Below the pieces are notes generated by a model. The model was not told the origin of the DNA. It ran no database searches and saw only the letters and a list, made by a program, of their open reading frames with translations. Positions 57,520 to 64,000 of a stretch of DNA of 64,000 nt are shown in pieces. Location of the stretch: contig NZ_AHOO02000005.1 of NCBI RefSeq assembly GCF_000244755.1, forward strand, positions 124,001 to 188,000. Direction: 5' to 3'. Source of the stretch: Leptospira licerasiae serovar Varillal str. VAR 010. Its GTDB lineage: Bacteria; Spirochaetota; Leptospiria; Leptospirales; Leptospiraceae. A program made the translations under genes and the position numbers. Position 1 is the stretch's first letter; each line of letters opens with the position of its first letter.

Positions 57520-58138
57520 CGACTAAAGGCTTTTGCAATGCCTTTTGCGACCCCCGCCGCAATTATATCGATGATCCTTTCTTGAGTCCATTGTAGGTCC
57601 TTACTTCGTTTTGCAACTTCCTTCGCATCGAAGGGATCCGGAAGAGAATCCTCGGGAAAAAGAAGCCTTATCAGATTTTCAAACGCACCGATTCCCGAAT
57701 GGATTTCAGCTTCCCGATCCTCTAAAGCTTTTTTGAAATTGCCTCTTGATTTACTTTTGCAAGATCGAAAAGTTTTCTGCTAATCGCCGCCGCAAGGCCG
57801 GGCGCACCCGAGTTTATCCAACCTCGGAATATCTCCGCAGACGGATACACCAAACAACGTTGCACGAAATCTATATCCGACTCGATCGGATCCAGTTTCT
57901 TCGCTCTTTCGGATGCAGAAGATAGAATCTCCTTGGAAGGAACGCGGCAAAGTGTATGGAATTCTCCTTCCACCGCTAAGTGATGTAACCCTCCCTTGTC
58001 TGAAAGAAACTCTTTGATCGCATCAATTTCGACTTGGTATTTCTGTAAAAATTCCTCGTCCACGGGGATATAGGTATTCGGCAACTGTGCGACTGCTTCC
58101 CTATAATCGTCGTATTTCTGTTTTCCCTGCATTTCCAT
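57516..58138 (-). CDS. Tail assembly chaperone, long form made by -1 frameshift (GT-like)
   Basis: The first 137 residues are shared with the short form. At A AAA AAG (57734-57728) the ribosome would slip back one base and translate 70 more codons (beginning ALEDREAEIHSGIGAFENLI, ending GIAKAFSR) up to the TGA at 57516-57518, giving 207 residues. The start of the next gene overlaps that TGA, which supports the extension being translated. Tailed phages use such short/long pairs to fold the tape measure, the next large gene here. Confidence 0.75.
57722..58138 (-). CDS. Tail assembly chaperone, short form (G-like)
   Basis: 138 residues ending AKVNQEAISKKL, with the zero-frame TAG three bases beyond the slippery heptamer. 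No motif identifies it; the assignment rests on its place between tail tube and tape measure and on the frameshift signal at its end. Its central region (VEGEFHTLCRVPSKEILSSA) is alpha-helical in appearance. Confidence 0.7.
   Translation of the reverse strand: MEMQGKQKYDDYREAVAQLPNTYIPVDEEFLQKYQVEIDAIKEFLSDKGGLHHLAVEGEFHTLCRVPSKEILSSASERAKKLDPIESDIDFVQRCLVYPSAEIFRGWINSGAPGLAAAISRKLFDLAKVNQEAISKKL
57728..57747 (-). promoter_or_regulatory. Programmed -1 frameshift signal (slippery heptamer plus upstream SD)
   Basis: Coding strand: AAGAGG (57747-57742), a 7-base spacer, then A AAA AAG in the zero frame (57734-57728). The heptamer and the 7-base SD spacing are the same as in the E. coli dnaX signal (AGGGAG, 7 bases, A AAA AAG). 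I see no convincing downstream pseudoknot. Confidence 0.75.
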
Positions 58139-58155
58139 TTTGACTCCTCCTTATT

Positions 58156-58587
58156 TTAAGAAAACGTGATGATCGGATAACTCACTACGGCGAAATCCAT
58201 ATCTGTTTCGGAAACGTCGGATCCCACTTCCGTCGGTAAGTTGAATTTCATGATCTTTACGGCTGGAACTACAAGAAGAAGTGTTCCTCCTTCTACTTCG
58301 CAACGCGCGGTCAACGGAGAAGGAGGAAGTTTTAGTAAGTCGCCTCCAAACGGAGCCGCAAGCTGGATCAAATACTTTAACTCGTCTATTTCGATCGTTG
58401 CTTTTGCGGATCGTTTATAGCTTTTTACGGACCAGCTTACAGGTTCTCCTCCCTTTCCTAATTTAAAGGAAATGTCGGATTCGTATTGGATATCGAATTT
58501 CGAGAATTTTATGAGTTCTCGCCCGAATAGGGTTAAGGTAAAATTTTCGAAACTGATCGCTTGAGGTAAAATATCACCGGGTTTCAT
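58156..58587 (-). CDS. Phage tail tube protein
   Basis: 143 residues, beta-rich throughout (AISFENFTLTLFGRELIKFS, ISFKLGKGGEPVSWSVKSYK). It directly follows the sheath gene and precedes the chaperone, the standard tube position. No membrane segment. The assignment is mostly by gene order and size. Confidence 0.7.
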   Translation of the reverse strand: MKPGDILPQAISFENFTLTLFGRELIKFSKFDIQYESDISFKLGKGGEPVSWSVKSYKRSAKATIEIDELKYLIQLAAPFGGDLLKLPPSPLTARCEVEGGTLLLVVPAVKIMKFNLPTEVGSDVSETDMDFAVVSYPIITFS

Positions 58588-58601
58588 TCTCTACTCCTTC
58601 T

Positions 58602-60098
58602 TTATCCTAGTACGAACTCGGTCGTCCATTGGATCGTATCGAGCCTATCTTTGATCTTCATCTTCATGGTTGCCGGAAGGACCTTTTTCTCACCGACCTT
58701 CTTGATTGTTCCAAAGATGATTTCGTGGCCGGAAATTTCCGCCTCTCCCGGACGTTCCATTTCTTCGGAGACTTTCTTATCCACCTCGGCCTTGATCGCA
58801 TCTAAGCCGCCGGATCCAGAATTTGTTTCTGTGTCCATTTTAAGGAACGGTAAGGATCCCCGGTAAACAATCCGGTGCATCTTGTTTGCTCTTCTAAGTT
58901 CCGGAATATTTTGGAAGTCCGAAGCCGGTGGAGCCATGAGATTATCGCTTGCAATATACACTCCTTGCCAATCCGGATAAATCTTGAGCATGGTAAGGCC
59001 AAGATCATCTAACGCACCAAGATAGTTCTTATATCCTTCGATCCAGTAACGGATCCCGATAAAAGTTCTGGATTTGTTCTTTGCAACCCAGGCCGCACTT
59101 ACGTTTACCCTGGATGCGGCAAGTCTTGCACAAAGAAAAGTTGCCGCGTTTCTCCATTCTCCGATCGAGTCGGCTAATTCGAGAGAGGCATTCCATCCTC
59201 CTTGGGAATCGGTTCCGCCCGGAATGTAGCGACCTTCCGCACCGATTACGGCAATCCTTTCGTTTTCGTAAGAGTCCCATTCGTCTTGCATCCGAAGAAA
59301 ATAGGATTCTACTGTCTCTGCGGTTTGTTTTCTTTCAGTTTCCAAAACTCCGAAAATTCGGAAAAGGTTTTGAGTTCTCATCTCTTCGAGTAGAACAGAA
59401 ACGGAGACCGCGAAAGCCCGATTGACTCCTCCAATATGGTGGAACCAGTAAAAAGGATTATTTCCTTGATCGATTGTTTTTAAAACTTCGATTGCGACTA
59501 AACGTTTGGCCGCAGACGCAGTCGGTCCTTTGATATTAAAAGTAAAGGTATCTCCAACCTTGAAGGTGTCTGCTTGCGCAGTTGTGTCGTTTGTAAAAGT
59601 TGCAGTAACACCTACTGCAAGTGCAATGACTCCACCTACAGGAGTGATCACAGGAGGACCGAAAGCTTCGCCTCCGTTCTCACTCTTGCGATACTCCGCA
59701 GTTCCCAACGCACCGGCTTTCGTAATTTTTAAAACGACCATTCTACTTCCGGTAGGGGATCCTTCGATTGTCGGAAGATCTGCAAGCCCTGTATTTTCCT
59801 CTCCGGCTACTGCGGGATCTACACTTCCGGGCTGGTCGTTTTCGGGCCGGATGCAAAGAACAGGAACCGGAACTTCTCCCGCTTCCTCGTTGAATTCTTC
59901 GAAATGTTGTTTGAGTGCATCGACTAGCTCACCCTGTACAAATACATCCTTCCCTTGACCATACGTTGAGATCAGGATCGGCTTATTTGCATCGTAACCT
60001 TCCGCCTGTCCAATTTTGGCGTGAACCTTATCCTCGTAAGGAAAACTATTTCCGAGTCCGCCGGAAACGTGTGTAGTTGATACGGAACCTATGGCCAT
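58602..60098 (-). CDS. Contractile tail sheath protein
   Basis: 498 residues. YWFHHIGGVNRAFAVSVSVL, VAKNKSRTFIGIRYWIEGYK and DLGLTMLKIYPDWQGVYIAS, with a C-terminal domain ending IKDRLDTIQWTTEFVLG, fit sheath proteins of the DUF2586/P2-like type. Position immediately before the tube gene agrees. It proves the tail is contractile. Confidence 0.8.
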   Translation of the reverse strand: MAIGSVSTTHVSGGLGNSFPYEDKVHAKIGQAEGYDANKPILISTYGQGKDVFVQGELVDALKQHFEEFNEEAGEVPVPVLCIRPENDQPGSVDPAVAGEENTGLADLPTIEGSPTGSRMVVLKITKAGALGTAEYRKSENGGEAFGPPVITPVGGVIALAVGVTATFTNDTTAQADTFKVGDTFTFNIKGPTASAAKRLVAIEVLKTIDQGNNPFYWFHHIGGVNRAFAVSVSVLLEEMRTQNLFRIFGVLETERKQTAETVESYFLRMQDEWDSYENERIAVIGAEGRYIPGGTDSQGGWNASLELADSIGEWRNAATFLCARLAASRVNVSAAWVAKNKSRTFIGIRYWIEGYKNYLGALDDLGLTMLKIYPDWQGVYIASDNLMAPPASDFQNIPELRRANKMHRIVYRGSLPFLKMDTETNSGSGGLDAIKAEVDKKVSEEMERPGEAEISGHEIIFGTIKKVGEKKVLPATMKMKIKDRLDTIQWTTEFVLG

Positions 60099-60099
60099 A

Positions 60100-60522
60100 T
60101 TATTCTCCTTTTGCTCCTATAAAGACTTTGATTTTCATCCGAAGCCCGTTCATGTCCGGACAGCGAACCTTGACTCCCGTTAAAGCTTGCGTTCCTGCAA
60201 GTTTTAACTCGTTTGCTCCGATCCAAATTTCGGAGTCATTTAATTCGAATTCGAACAAAGCGGGTTCTCCCTCTTTCACTCCAAAACTGGAATTCGTTTC
60301 GTCCCAAACACCTTCCAAGTGAATTATATCCACTTCGGTGAGTTCCTGCATTGGGATACTCTTGGGTCCGGACGCTTGAGAAACTTTGATCGAATAGTTC
60401 TCCAATACTTCCCCGCAGTCGAAGAAGGAATTCGTAGAAATGATCTCCTTCTTTAATATAGCGTTATCCGGTATCCGGACCTTATGGATCATCGTCACTA
60501 TTTGGTATCTGTCCATGATCAC
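60100..60522 (-). CDS. Phage protein of unknown role before the sheath gene
   Basis: 140 residues, beta-rich; VFIGAKGE at the C-terminus and no motif recognised. Its ATG overlaps the stop of the preceding gene (ATGA) and it ends one base before the sheath ATG. Probably a head-tail or neck component, by position. Confidence 0.55.
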   Translation of the reverse strand: MIMDRYQIVTMIHKVRIPDNAILKKEIISTNSFFDCGEVLENYSIKVSQASGPKSIPMQELTEVDIIHLEGVWDETNSSFGVKEGEPALFEFELNDSEIWIGANELKLAGTQALTGVKVRCPDMNGLRMKIKVFIGAKGE

Positions 60523-61088
60523 ACTCTCTCCAAAGTCGGAACTGACTCTTCGAGCTCGGCTCCTCCCAAAGTTTCTTCCTCTTCGATCGTATAGAGACCG
60601 TCTCTAAAAATGATCTCCACATAGAGTTTATAATTTCCGGTTTCTTTAGCCGGGTCGGTGATGATTCCGTTTTTACCGAACCGGACTTCTATCGGGATCC
60701 CTTCGTCTGTCTGGATCCAGCGATGTTCTGACACGAACAAAAGACACTGGTCAAGGATCCCGCGTTCTGTTACGGTGCTTACGACATCCGCGTCCGGTGT
60801 TTCCAACCAAAAGTCGACAGTATATTTGAAATCTTGTTTGATTTGGCGTACTGCGTTTTTAAGGAATGTGTCTCTTCCTCGAACGATTTTCGCCAATCTG
60901 TGTTTCACTTTTCTTGCAATGCTGTTTGTCGGTTCGCTTGCTTTTAAAATTGCACAAGGAATCTTCTCTTGGATGGAATCCAAAGGGGGTTGGTATTCAA
61001 AAAATCGATCCGAAGGAATTGCAGAGTCTTCTCCTTGCACAAGACCTTCTACCATCGCTCGAAGATATTCTATATGAGTACGTCTCAT
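60519..61088 (-). CDS. Phage neck/tail-terminator-like protein (by position)
   Basis: 189 residues. IKQDFKYTVDFWLETPDADV and NYKLYVEIIFRDGLYTIEEE could be strands of a tail-terminator fold. 4-base overlaps on both sides. No motif allows a firm name. Confidence 0.5.
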   Translation of the reverse strand: MRRTHIEYLRAMVEGLVQGEDSAIPSDRFFEYQPPLDSIQEKIPCAILKASEPTNSIARKVKHRLAKIVRGRDTFLKNAVRQIKQDFKYTVDFWLETPDADVVSTVTERGILDQCLLFVSEHRWIQTDEGIPIEVRFGKNGIITDPAKETGNYKLYVEIIFRDGLYTIEEEETLGGAELEESVPTLERV

Positions 61089-61525
61089 TTGAATATTTCT
61101 CCGAGCGCAGTTTTAAAATTTTCGAGAATCTGTTTTTTAGAATCTTCTAATGCAGGTCTAAAGTAAGGTCTTTCCGGAATTCCAATAGTTTCGAAACCGA
61201 ATTCCTGAGCCCGTGCCTGCTTCTTGTTTGTTCCTACTACAAAAGTCGAATCGTTCTCCTTAACGATCTCAAAAGAAGAAGAGAGATCTCCTTCCGCGAT
61301 GAGAGTCAGATTCGACTGTCCAAGTTTTGCTTTTCTCTCCTTCGTTTCTTCCGAAAGTTCCGGCCAATTGGATTTGTATTTTTGGGAACGGATCCCTTTG
61401 ATTACATTCGCTTGCACAAGAGCCGCGTTCTGCTCCTGTACATGTTCGATCTTTTTTCTTCCTTGAGAAATCGCTTGGTTCAGCTTTGGACCGAAAGTAT
61501 CCGTTACGGAAAGAAACTTGTTCAT
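61085..61525 (-). CDS. Phage virion morphogenesis protein (gpG/gp10-like)
   Basis: 146 residues from ATG 61525, which has GGAGG 8 bases upstream and overlaps the preceding stop (ATGA); the longer frame to 61621 is rejected. WPELSEETKERKAKLGQSNL, LTLIAEGDLSSSFEIV, ARAQEFGFETIGIPERPYFR and PALED are typical of the Mu gpG / HK97 gp10 family, which act at the head-tail junction. Confidence 0.8.
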   Translation of the reverse strand: MNKFLSVTDTFGPKLNQAISQGRKKIEHVQEQNAALVQANVIKGIRSQKYKSNWPELSEETKERKAKLGQSNLTLIAEGDLSSSFEIVKENDSTFVVGTNKKQARAQEFGFETIGIPERPYFRPALEDSKKQILENFKTALGEIFK

Positions 61526-61911
61526 GCCTTGTTTCCTCCTGCTTTGGGTTTTCTGATTTCGATTCGAATTAAAACAAATCCTTCGATCTCTTGTGCTGGA
61601 TGAATGGTATCTACAAGCCAATCACCGGAATCTTCTTTTCGGATCCTACATTCCGGTCCGAGAGATTCACTGCTTAAATCCCCAGGACGTATTTGGCAAA
61701 CGGCTCGATATTCTTGCCTTTCACCGACTTCCGTATCCGAAATCGGATCTTTCCAAATCCATACACATGGAATTGCTTTTCCGGGCTGGTATGTGATCTT
61801 TTTGGATGCGTTTAGTCCGGAAGGACCAGCTACAGAAACCGGGGTGAGAATTTGGATTTTGCCTTGCGTTCCTTTTTCAAAGGCGCGATCAAGCATAGCG
61901 GCAATACTCAT
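61522..61911 (-). CDS. Phage head-tail joining/adaptor protein
   Basis: 129 residues, compact beta-rich protein (ITYQPGKAIPCVWIWKDPIS, RAVCQIRPGDLSSESLGPEC, FVLIRIEIRKP). Size, fold appearance and position between the connector and gpG-like genes fit the head-tail adaptor family. Its start directly follows the connector stop. Confidence 0.6.
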   Translation of the reverse strand: MSIAAMLDRAFEKGTQGKIQILTPVSVAGPSGLNASKKITYQPGKAIPCVWIWKDPISDTEVGERQEYRAVCQIRPGDLSSESLGPECRIRKEDSGDWLVDTIHPAQEIEGFVLIRIEIRKPKAGGNKA

Positions 61912-62331
61912 TTATGCCACCCCTGGAGATTCGGAAGGATGTTTACCAAAAAGCAAAAAATATGCTTTATTCCGAAATCCTTCCGCGATCTCTCCGCGTT
62001 CATCCGTTCCCATGCGGGAGCGTTTTACTCTTGTTCCTTCTCCACCTCCGGAAGATACTTCCTCCGGATCAAAAGCGTCATTGTAGCCGAATTCTTCTAC
62101 AATCTCCGCCTTAACGAGAAGAACCTCGGCCATCCGAAGCTCTGTCGCAACTGGACGGGAATCTGGGATTTGTATTCCCCAAGATTTCATCCGGACCTTG
62201 GCTAAAGCCGCCGCCGAGTAAAGATATTCTTCGTATGGAGACACGCTCTTTCCCTCTCCTTCATCGGAGAGATCCAAGCTCTTAGCCTGGATACGAAGTT
62301 GTTTCTTTAACTCGACAGGATCGTTTAACAT
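61912..62331 (-). CDS. Phage head-tail connector-like protein
   Basis: 139 residues, mostly helical (EEYLYSAAALAKVRMKSWGI, ATELRMAEVLLVKAEIVEEF) with a Gly/acidic loop (SSGGGEGTRVKRS). It is the first gene after the major capsid gene, the usual place of gp6-like connectors. The assignment is by order and size. Confidence 0.55.
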   Translation of the reverse strand: MLNDPVELKKQLRIQAKSLDLSDEGEGKSVSPYEEYLYSAAALAKVRMKSWGIQIPDSRPVATELRMAEVLLVKAEIVEEFGYNDAFDPEEVSSGGGEGTRVKRSRMGTDERGEIAEGFRNKAYFLLFGKHPSESPGVA

Positions 62332-62347
62332 TGCTTTAGCCTTCTTC

Positions 62348-63427
62348 TTAGGCCGCCTTAGTTTTGTAGTGACAGCTTGCGGAGAATAATTTCCCGAATT
62401 CGAATTCGTAGCTGATCACTGTTCCTTCGATCTGCTCTCGGATGAAACGATCGCTTTCTACAAGTTGACCTGAGGAATCTTCGAAGAGTTCTAGAGTGAC
62501 GTCTTTGTTCCATGCAAGTATAACGTCGTCCGCTATCTCTGGATGGGTTTTCCAATTCACCCCGAAGAAGTTCAGGACTTGTCCGGTCTTGACATAGCCT
62601 TCGAGTAAGTTCATCGACTGGAACTGTTTAAAGTTCGTTTCGTCTGTGAGCATCTTTTCAAGGAAAGTCTTATTCACTACAGCATGAGTGAACTCGACTC
62701 CTTGATCAGCGGAAAGTAACATGTTAACCACATCCGCATACTTGAATGTAGTAGTGGAAGTTGGAGAAGTCGGAGCCGCGGTATTCTCGTTTCCGTCTCC
62801 GTCTTTGATAACCTGTAAAGCTCTCTGGGTGATCTGTTGGGATAGTTTCCAACCGAAGACTTGGAATACGTTCTGAGCCTTTAGGATTTGCATCCTTTTC
62901 AAAACTTCGTAAGTGAAATCGATTTCGAGTCCAACCTTATTCGTTTTGAGTGGTTTGCTTTTGGTAGCAATGACCGCCTTTGGAAATTGTCCGTCCTCTT
63001 TCGTTTTGCGTTTTGCCTTTAAATCGGATCCGGTAATATCAAAGGCGGTGGATACGACTGCTCCTTGACTTACTCTCGTTTTCACCGAATAGGTATCTTC
63101 GAGTTTCACTTGGAGTTGTCCCATGTTCATCCCGATATAGATGTTCTGGTTTACGAACTCCGGAAAAAGATACTTGGACTGGTTAGAAGCTTTGATGAAA
63201 TCCTCCACCGCGAAGTTTGCTCTTCCAATTTGGAGATCGTTCGCCATAAGCTGGCGTTCGAATGCAGAAAGATCTTTTCCCGCTGGCGTTTCGGGATCGT
63301 ATCCGGCGTCCAGTTCTTCTTTTTCCATGAACTCGCTCATACTCAAGCCTTGAGCCTTCGCGTCATGGTATACACCGGCTTCTAAATCGAGTAAAACGAT
63401 GCCGTTGTCTAATTTTCTGTGTGCCAT
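62348..63427 (-). CDS. Major capsid protein
   Basis: 359 residues. The N-terminal segment is helical and acidic. The middle has QITQRALQVIKDGDGNENTA and YADVVNMLLSADQGVEFTHA, and the end KTHPEIADDVILAWNKDVTL with FGKLFSASCHYKTKAA, in keeping with HK97-fold capsid proteins. A good ribosome site (GGAGGGAAGC) precedes the ATG. It is the largest head gene visible and lies between the accessory and connector genes. Its presence rules out a headless tailocin. Confidence 0.75.
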   Translation of the reverse strand: MAHRKLDNGIVLLDLEAGVYHDAKAQGLSMSEFMEKEELDAGYDPETPAGKDLSAFERQLMANDLQIGRANFAVEDFIKASNQSKYLFPEFVNQNIYIGMNMGQLQVKLEDTYSVKTRVSQGAVVSTAFDITGSDLKAKRKTKEDGQFPKAVIATKSKPLKTNKVGLEIDFTYEVLKRMQILKAQNVFQVFGWKLSQQITQRALQVIKDGDGNENTAAPTSPTSTTTFKYADVVNMLLSADQGVEFTHAVVNKTFLEKMLTDETNFKQFQSMNLLEGYVKTGQVLNFFGVNWKTHPEIADDVILAWNKDVTLELFEDSSGQLVESDRFIREQIEGTVISYEFEFGKLFSASCHYKTKAA

Positions 63428-63439
63428 TTGCTTCCCTCC

Positions 63440-63811
63440 TTAAAGAATAAAGGCGACTTTCTTATTCGCGCTATCGATCGAGATCACAAGTACTCTGTTC
63501 CCACCGGAAACTACGGCTTTGATCTTTCCCGCACCGTCTGCTTGGACGTTCTGGAAATTGAGTATTGGATCTGCACCGGAATAATCGTATTCAAAAACTC
63601 CGGAAACCTTTAAGGCCGCGATTTTGTCTTCGACACTCACGATCTGACCTGCGGGAGTTTCTCCATCCGCACAAAGAACCACTTGCATATTTGCAGAAAT
63701 CTTTGCCGGTTTTCCTAGGTCTTCTTTCGTAAGGCCGCTATGTTTTACGGCGATCGTCTTGGGTTCGATAACCCCGCGATAACCGACATCAAAAGGATCT
63801 GTAAGAGCCAT
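63440..63811 (-). CDS. Capsid decoration/accessory protein (by position)
   Basis: 123 residues, small beta-rich protein (PAKISANMQVVLCADGETPA, VEDKIAALKVSGVFEYDYSG) of the size of lambda gpD-like or DUF2190-like capsid decoration proteins. GGAGG lies 5 bases before the ATG. It sits directly upstream of the major capsid gene. Confidence 0.6.
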   Translation of the reverse strand: MALTDPFDVGYRGVIEPKTIAVKHSGLTKEDLGKPAKISANMQVVLCADGETPAGQIVSVEDKIAALKVSGVFEYDYSGADPILNFQNVQADGAGKIKAVVSGGNRVLVISIDSANKKVAFIL

Positions 63812-63822
63812 ATTTCCTCCCT

Positions 63823-64000
63823 TTATTTCCTAAGTTTAAAGTTCTTAGAATCGGCTTTTTTCCGGGGGATTGTTTCTCCCGGTGGTTCACTTAAACTTCC
63901 GGAAGCTCGGCTGATTTTTTTAGAACCGCAATCCTCACATTTAAGGGAATGCGTTTCGTCTAACTTGGCTCCGTATTGTCTTCCGAATGCTCTGGCCTGC
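63823..64000 (-). CDS. C-terminal end of a phage protein with a CxxC motif (partial)
   Basis: The minus-strand frame is open from the window edge to the TAA at 63823-63825, giving 59 residues: ARAFGRQYGAKLDETHSLKC, EDCGSKKISRASGS and a basic tail ending KNFKLRK. One CxxC (LKCEDCG) suggests half of a zinc ribbon. By position the gene may be the prohead protease, scaffold or a minor head protein; the rest is outside the window. Confidence 0.6.
   Translation of the reverse strand, partial: QARAFGRQYGAKLDETHSLKCEDCGSKKISRASGSLSEPPGETIPRKKADSKNFKLRK

Larger units (their letters stand above)
47583..64000 (-). mobile_element. Structural region of a contractile-tail (myovirus) prophage, right end outside the window
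   Basis: At least 21 consecutive minus-strand genes in the order expected for a P2/Mu-like virion: capsid accessory protein, major capsid, connectors, virion morphogenesis protein, sheath, tube, frameshifted chaperone, tape measure, hub, LysM protein, gpV, gp25, gpJ, gpI and fibres. Genes mostly touch or overlap by 4 bases. Terminase, portal, replication, integrase and lysis genes are not in the window. The structural genes visible look intact. Confidence 0.9.

Noticed and set aside
61604..62086. 160-residue plus-strand frame opposite the head-tail genes
   Set aside because: Antisense to two overlapping phage genes; no ribosome site or homology signal.
47583..64000. Headless tailocin instead of a prophage
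   Set aside because: Capsid, capsid accessory and head-tail connector genes are present in the same operon.

Overview
The window looks like chromosomal DNA of a spirochaete of the genus Leptospira. The evidence is a medium-low G+C content (my visual impression, not computed), spirochaete-type lipoproteins including two DUF1554-like proteins, a FecR/ECF-sigma pair without a receptor gene, and many Leptospira-style hypothetical proteins. I saw no tRNA, rRNA or CRISPR array. The calls rest on reading motifs by eye; no database search was possible.

Layout. (1) 1-9689, plus strand: a lipid-synthesis cluster. It holds the ketoreductase-ketosynthase half of a fungal/mycobacterial-type FAS I alpha chain (cut by the left edge), a separate phosphopantetheinyl transferase, and a very long single-chain biotin-dependent carboxylase with eukaryote-like domain order. 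(2) 9771-14449, minus strand: a partner-switching module of an unknown protein, a STAS antagonist, an RsbW-like kinase that appears frameshifted at an A8 tract, and a membrane SpoIIE-type phosphatase. (3) 14642-17464, minus: a probable operon of a HEAT-repeat secreted protein, an inositol-phosphatase-family enzyme and MgtC. (4) 17756-20685: hflX, a 57-residue gene on the opposite strand, and murB. (5) 20701-24165: two TetR regulators flanking an AT-rich stretch with a lone 7TM sensor domain, an HTH-like protein and a 500-base palindrome-rich non-coding region. (6) 24337-28245: gpmI and a large unknown protein. (7) 28410-32555: three lipoproteins sharing a motif after the lipidated Cys. (8) 32643-35357: a receptor-less ECF sigma/FecR system with a divergent partner. 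(9) 35473-47479: housekeeping and lipid genes: DoxX, ABC-F, rhodanese, hydrolase+TetR, acetoacetate-decarboxylase-like, ceramidase, thiolase, luciferase-like oxidoreductase, Ogt and dihydroorotase.

(10) 47583-64000, minus: the structural half of a contractile-tail (myovirus) prophage that continues beyond the right edge. In transcription order: capsid accessory protein, major capsid, head-tail connectors, sheath, tube, tail chaperone, tape measure, hub/LysM/baseplate proteins and fibres. Most neighbouring genes overlap by 4 bases (ATGA/GTGA), so this is one late operon. The chaperone gene carries an A AAA AAG slippery heptamer, a Shine-Dalgarno-like element 7 nt upstream and a 70-codon open -1 frame, i.e. 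a programmed -1 frameshift as in other tailed phages.

Most notable: the split fungal-type FAS I plus giant carboxylase cluster, the phage frameshift site, the A8 frameshift in the anti-sigma kinase gene, the probable AUC start of hflX, and the 57-residue gene with its own terminator.
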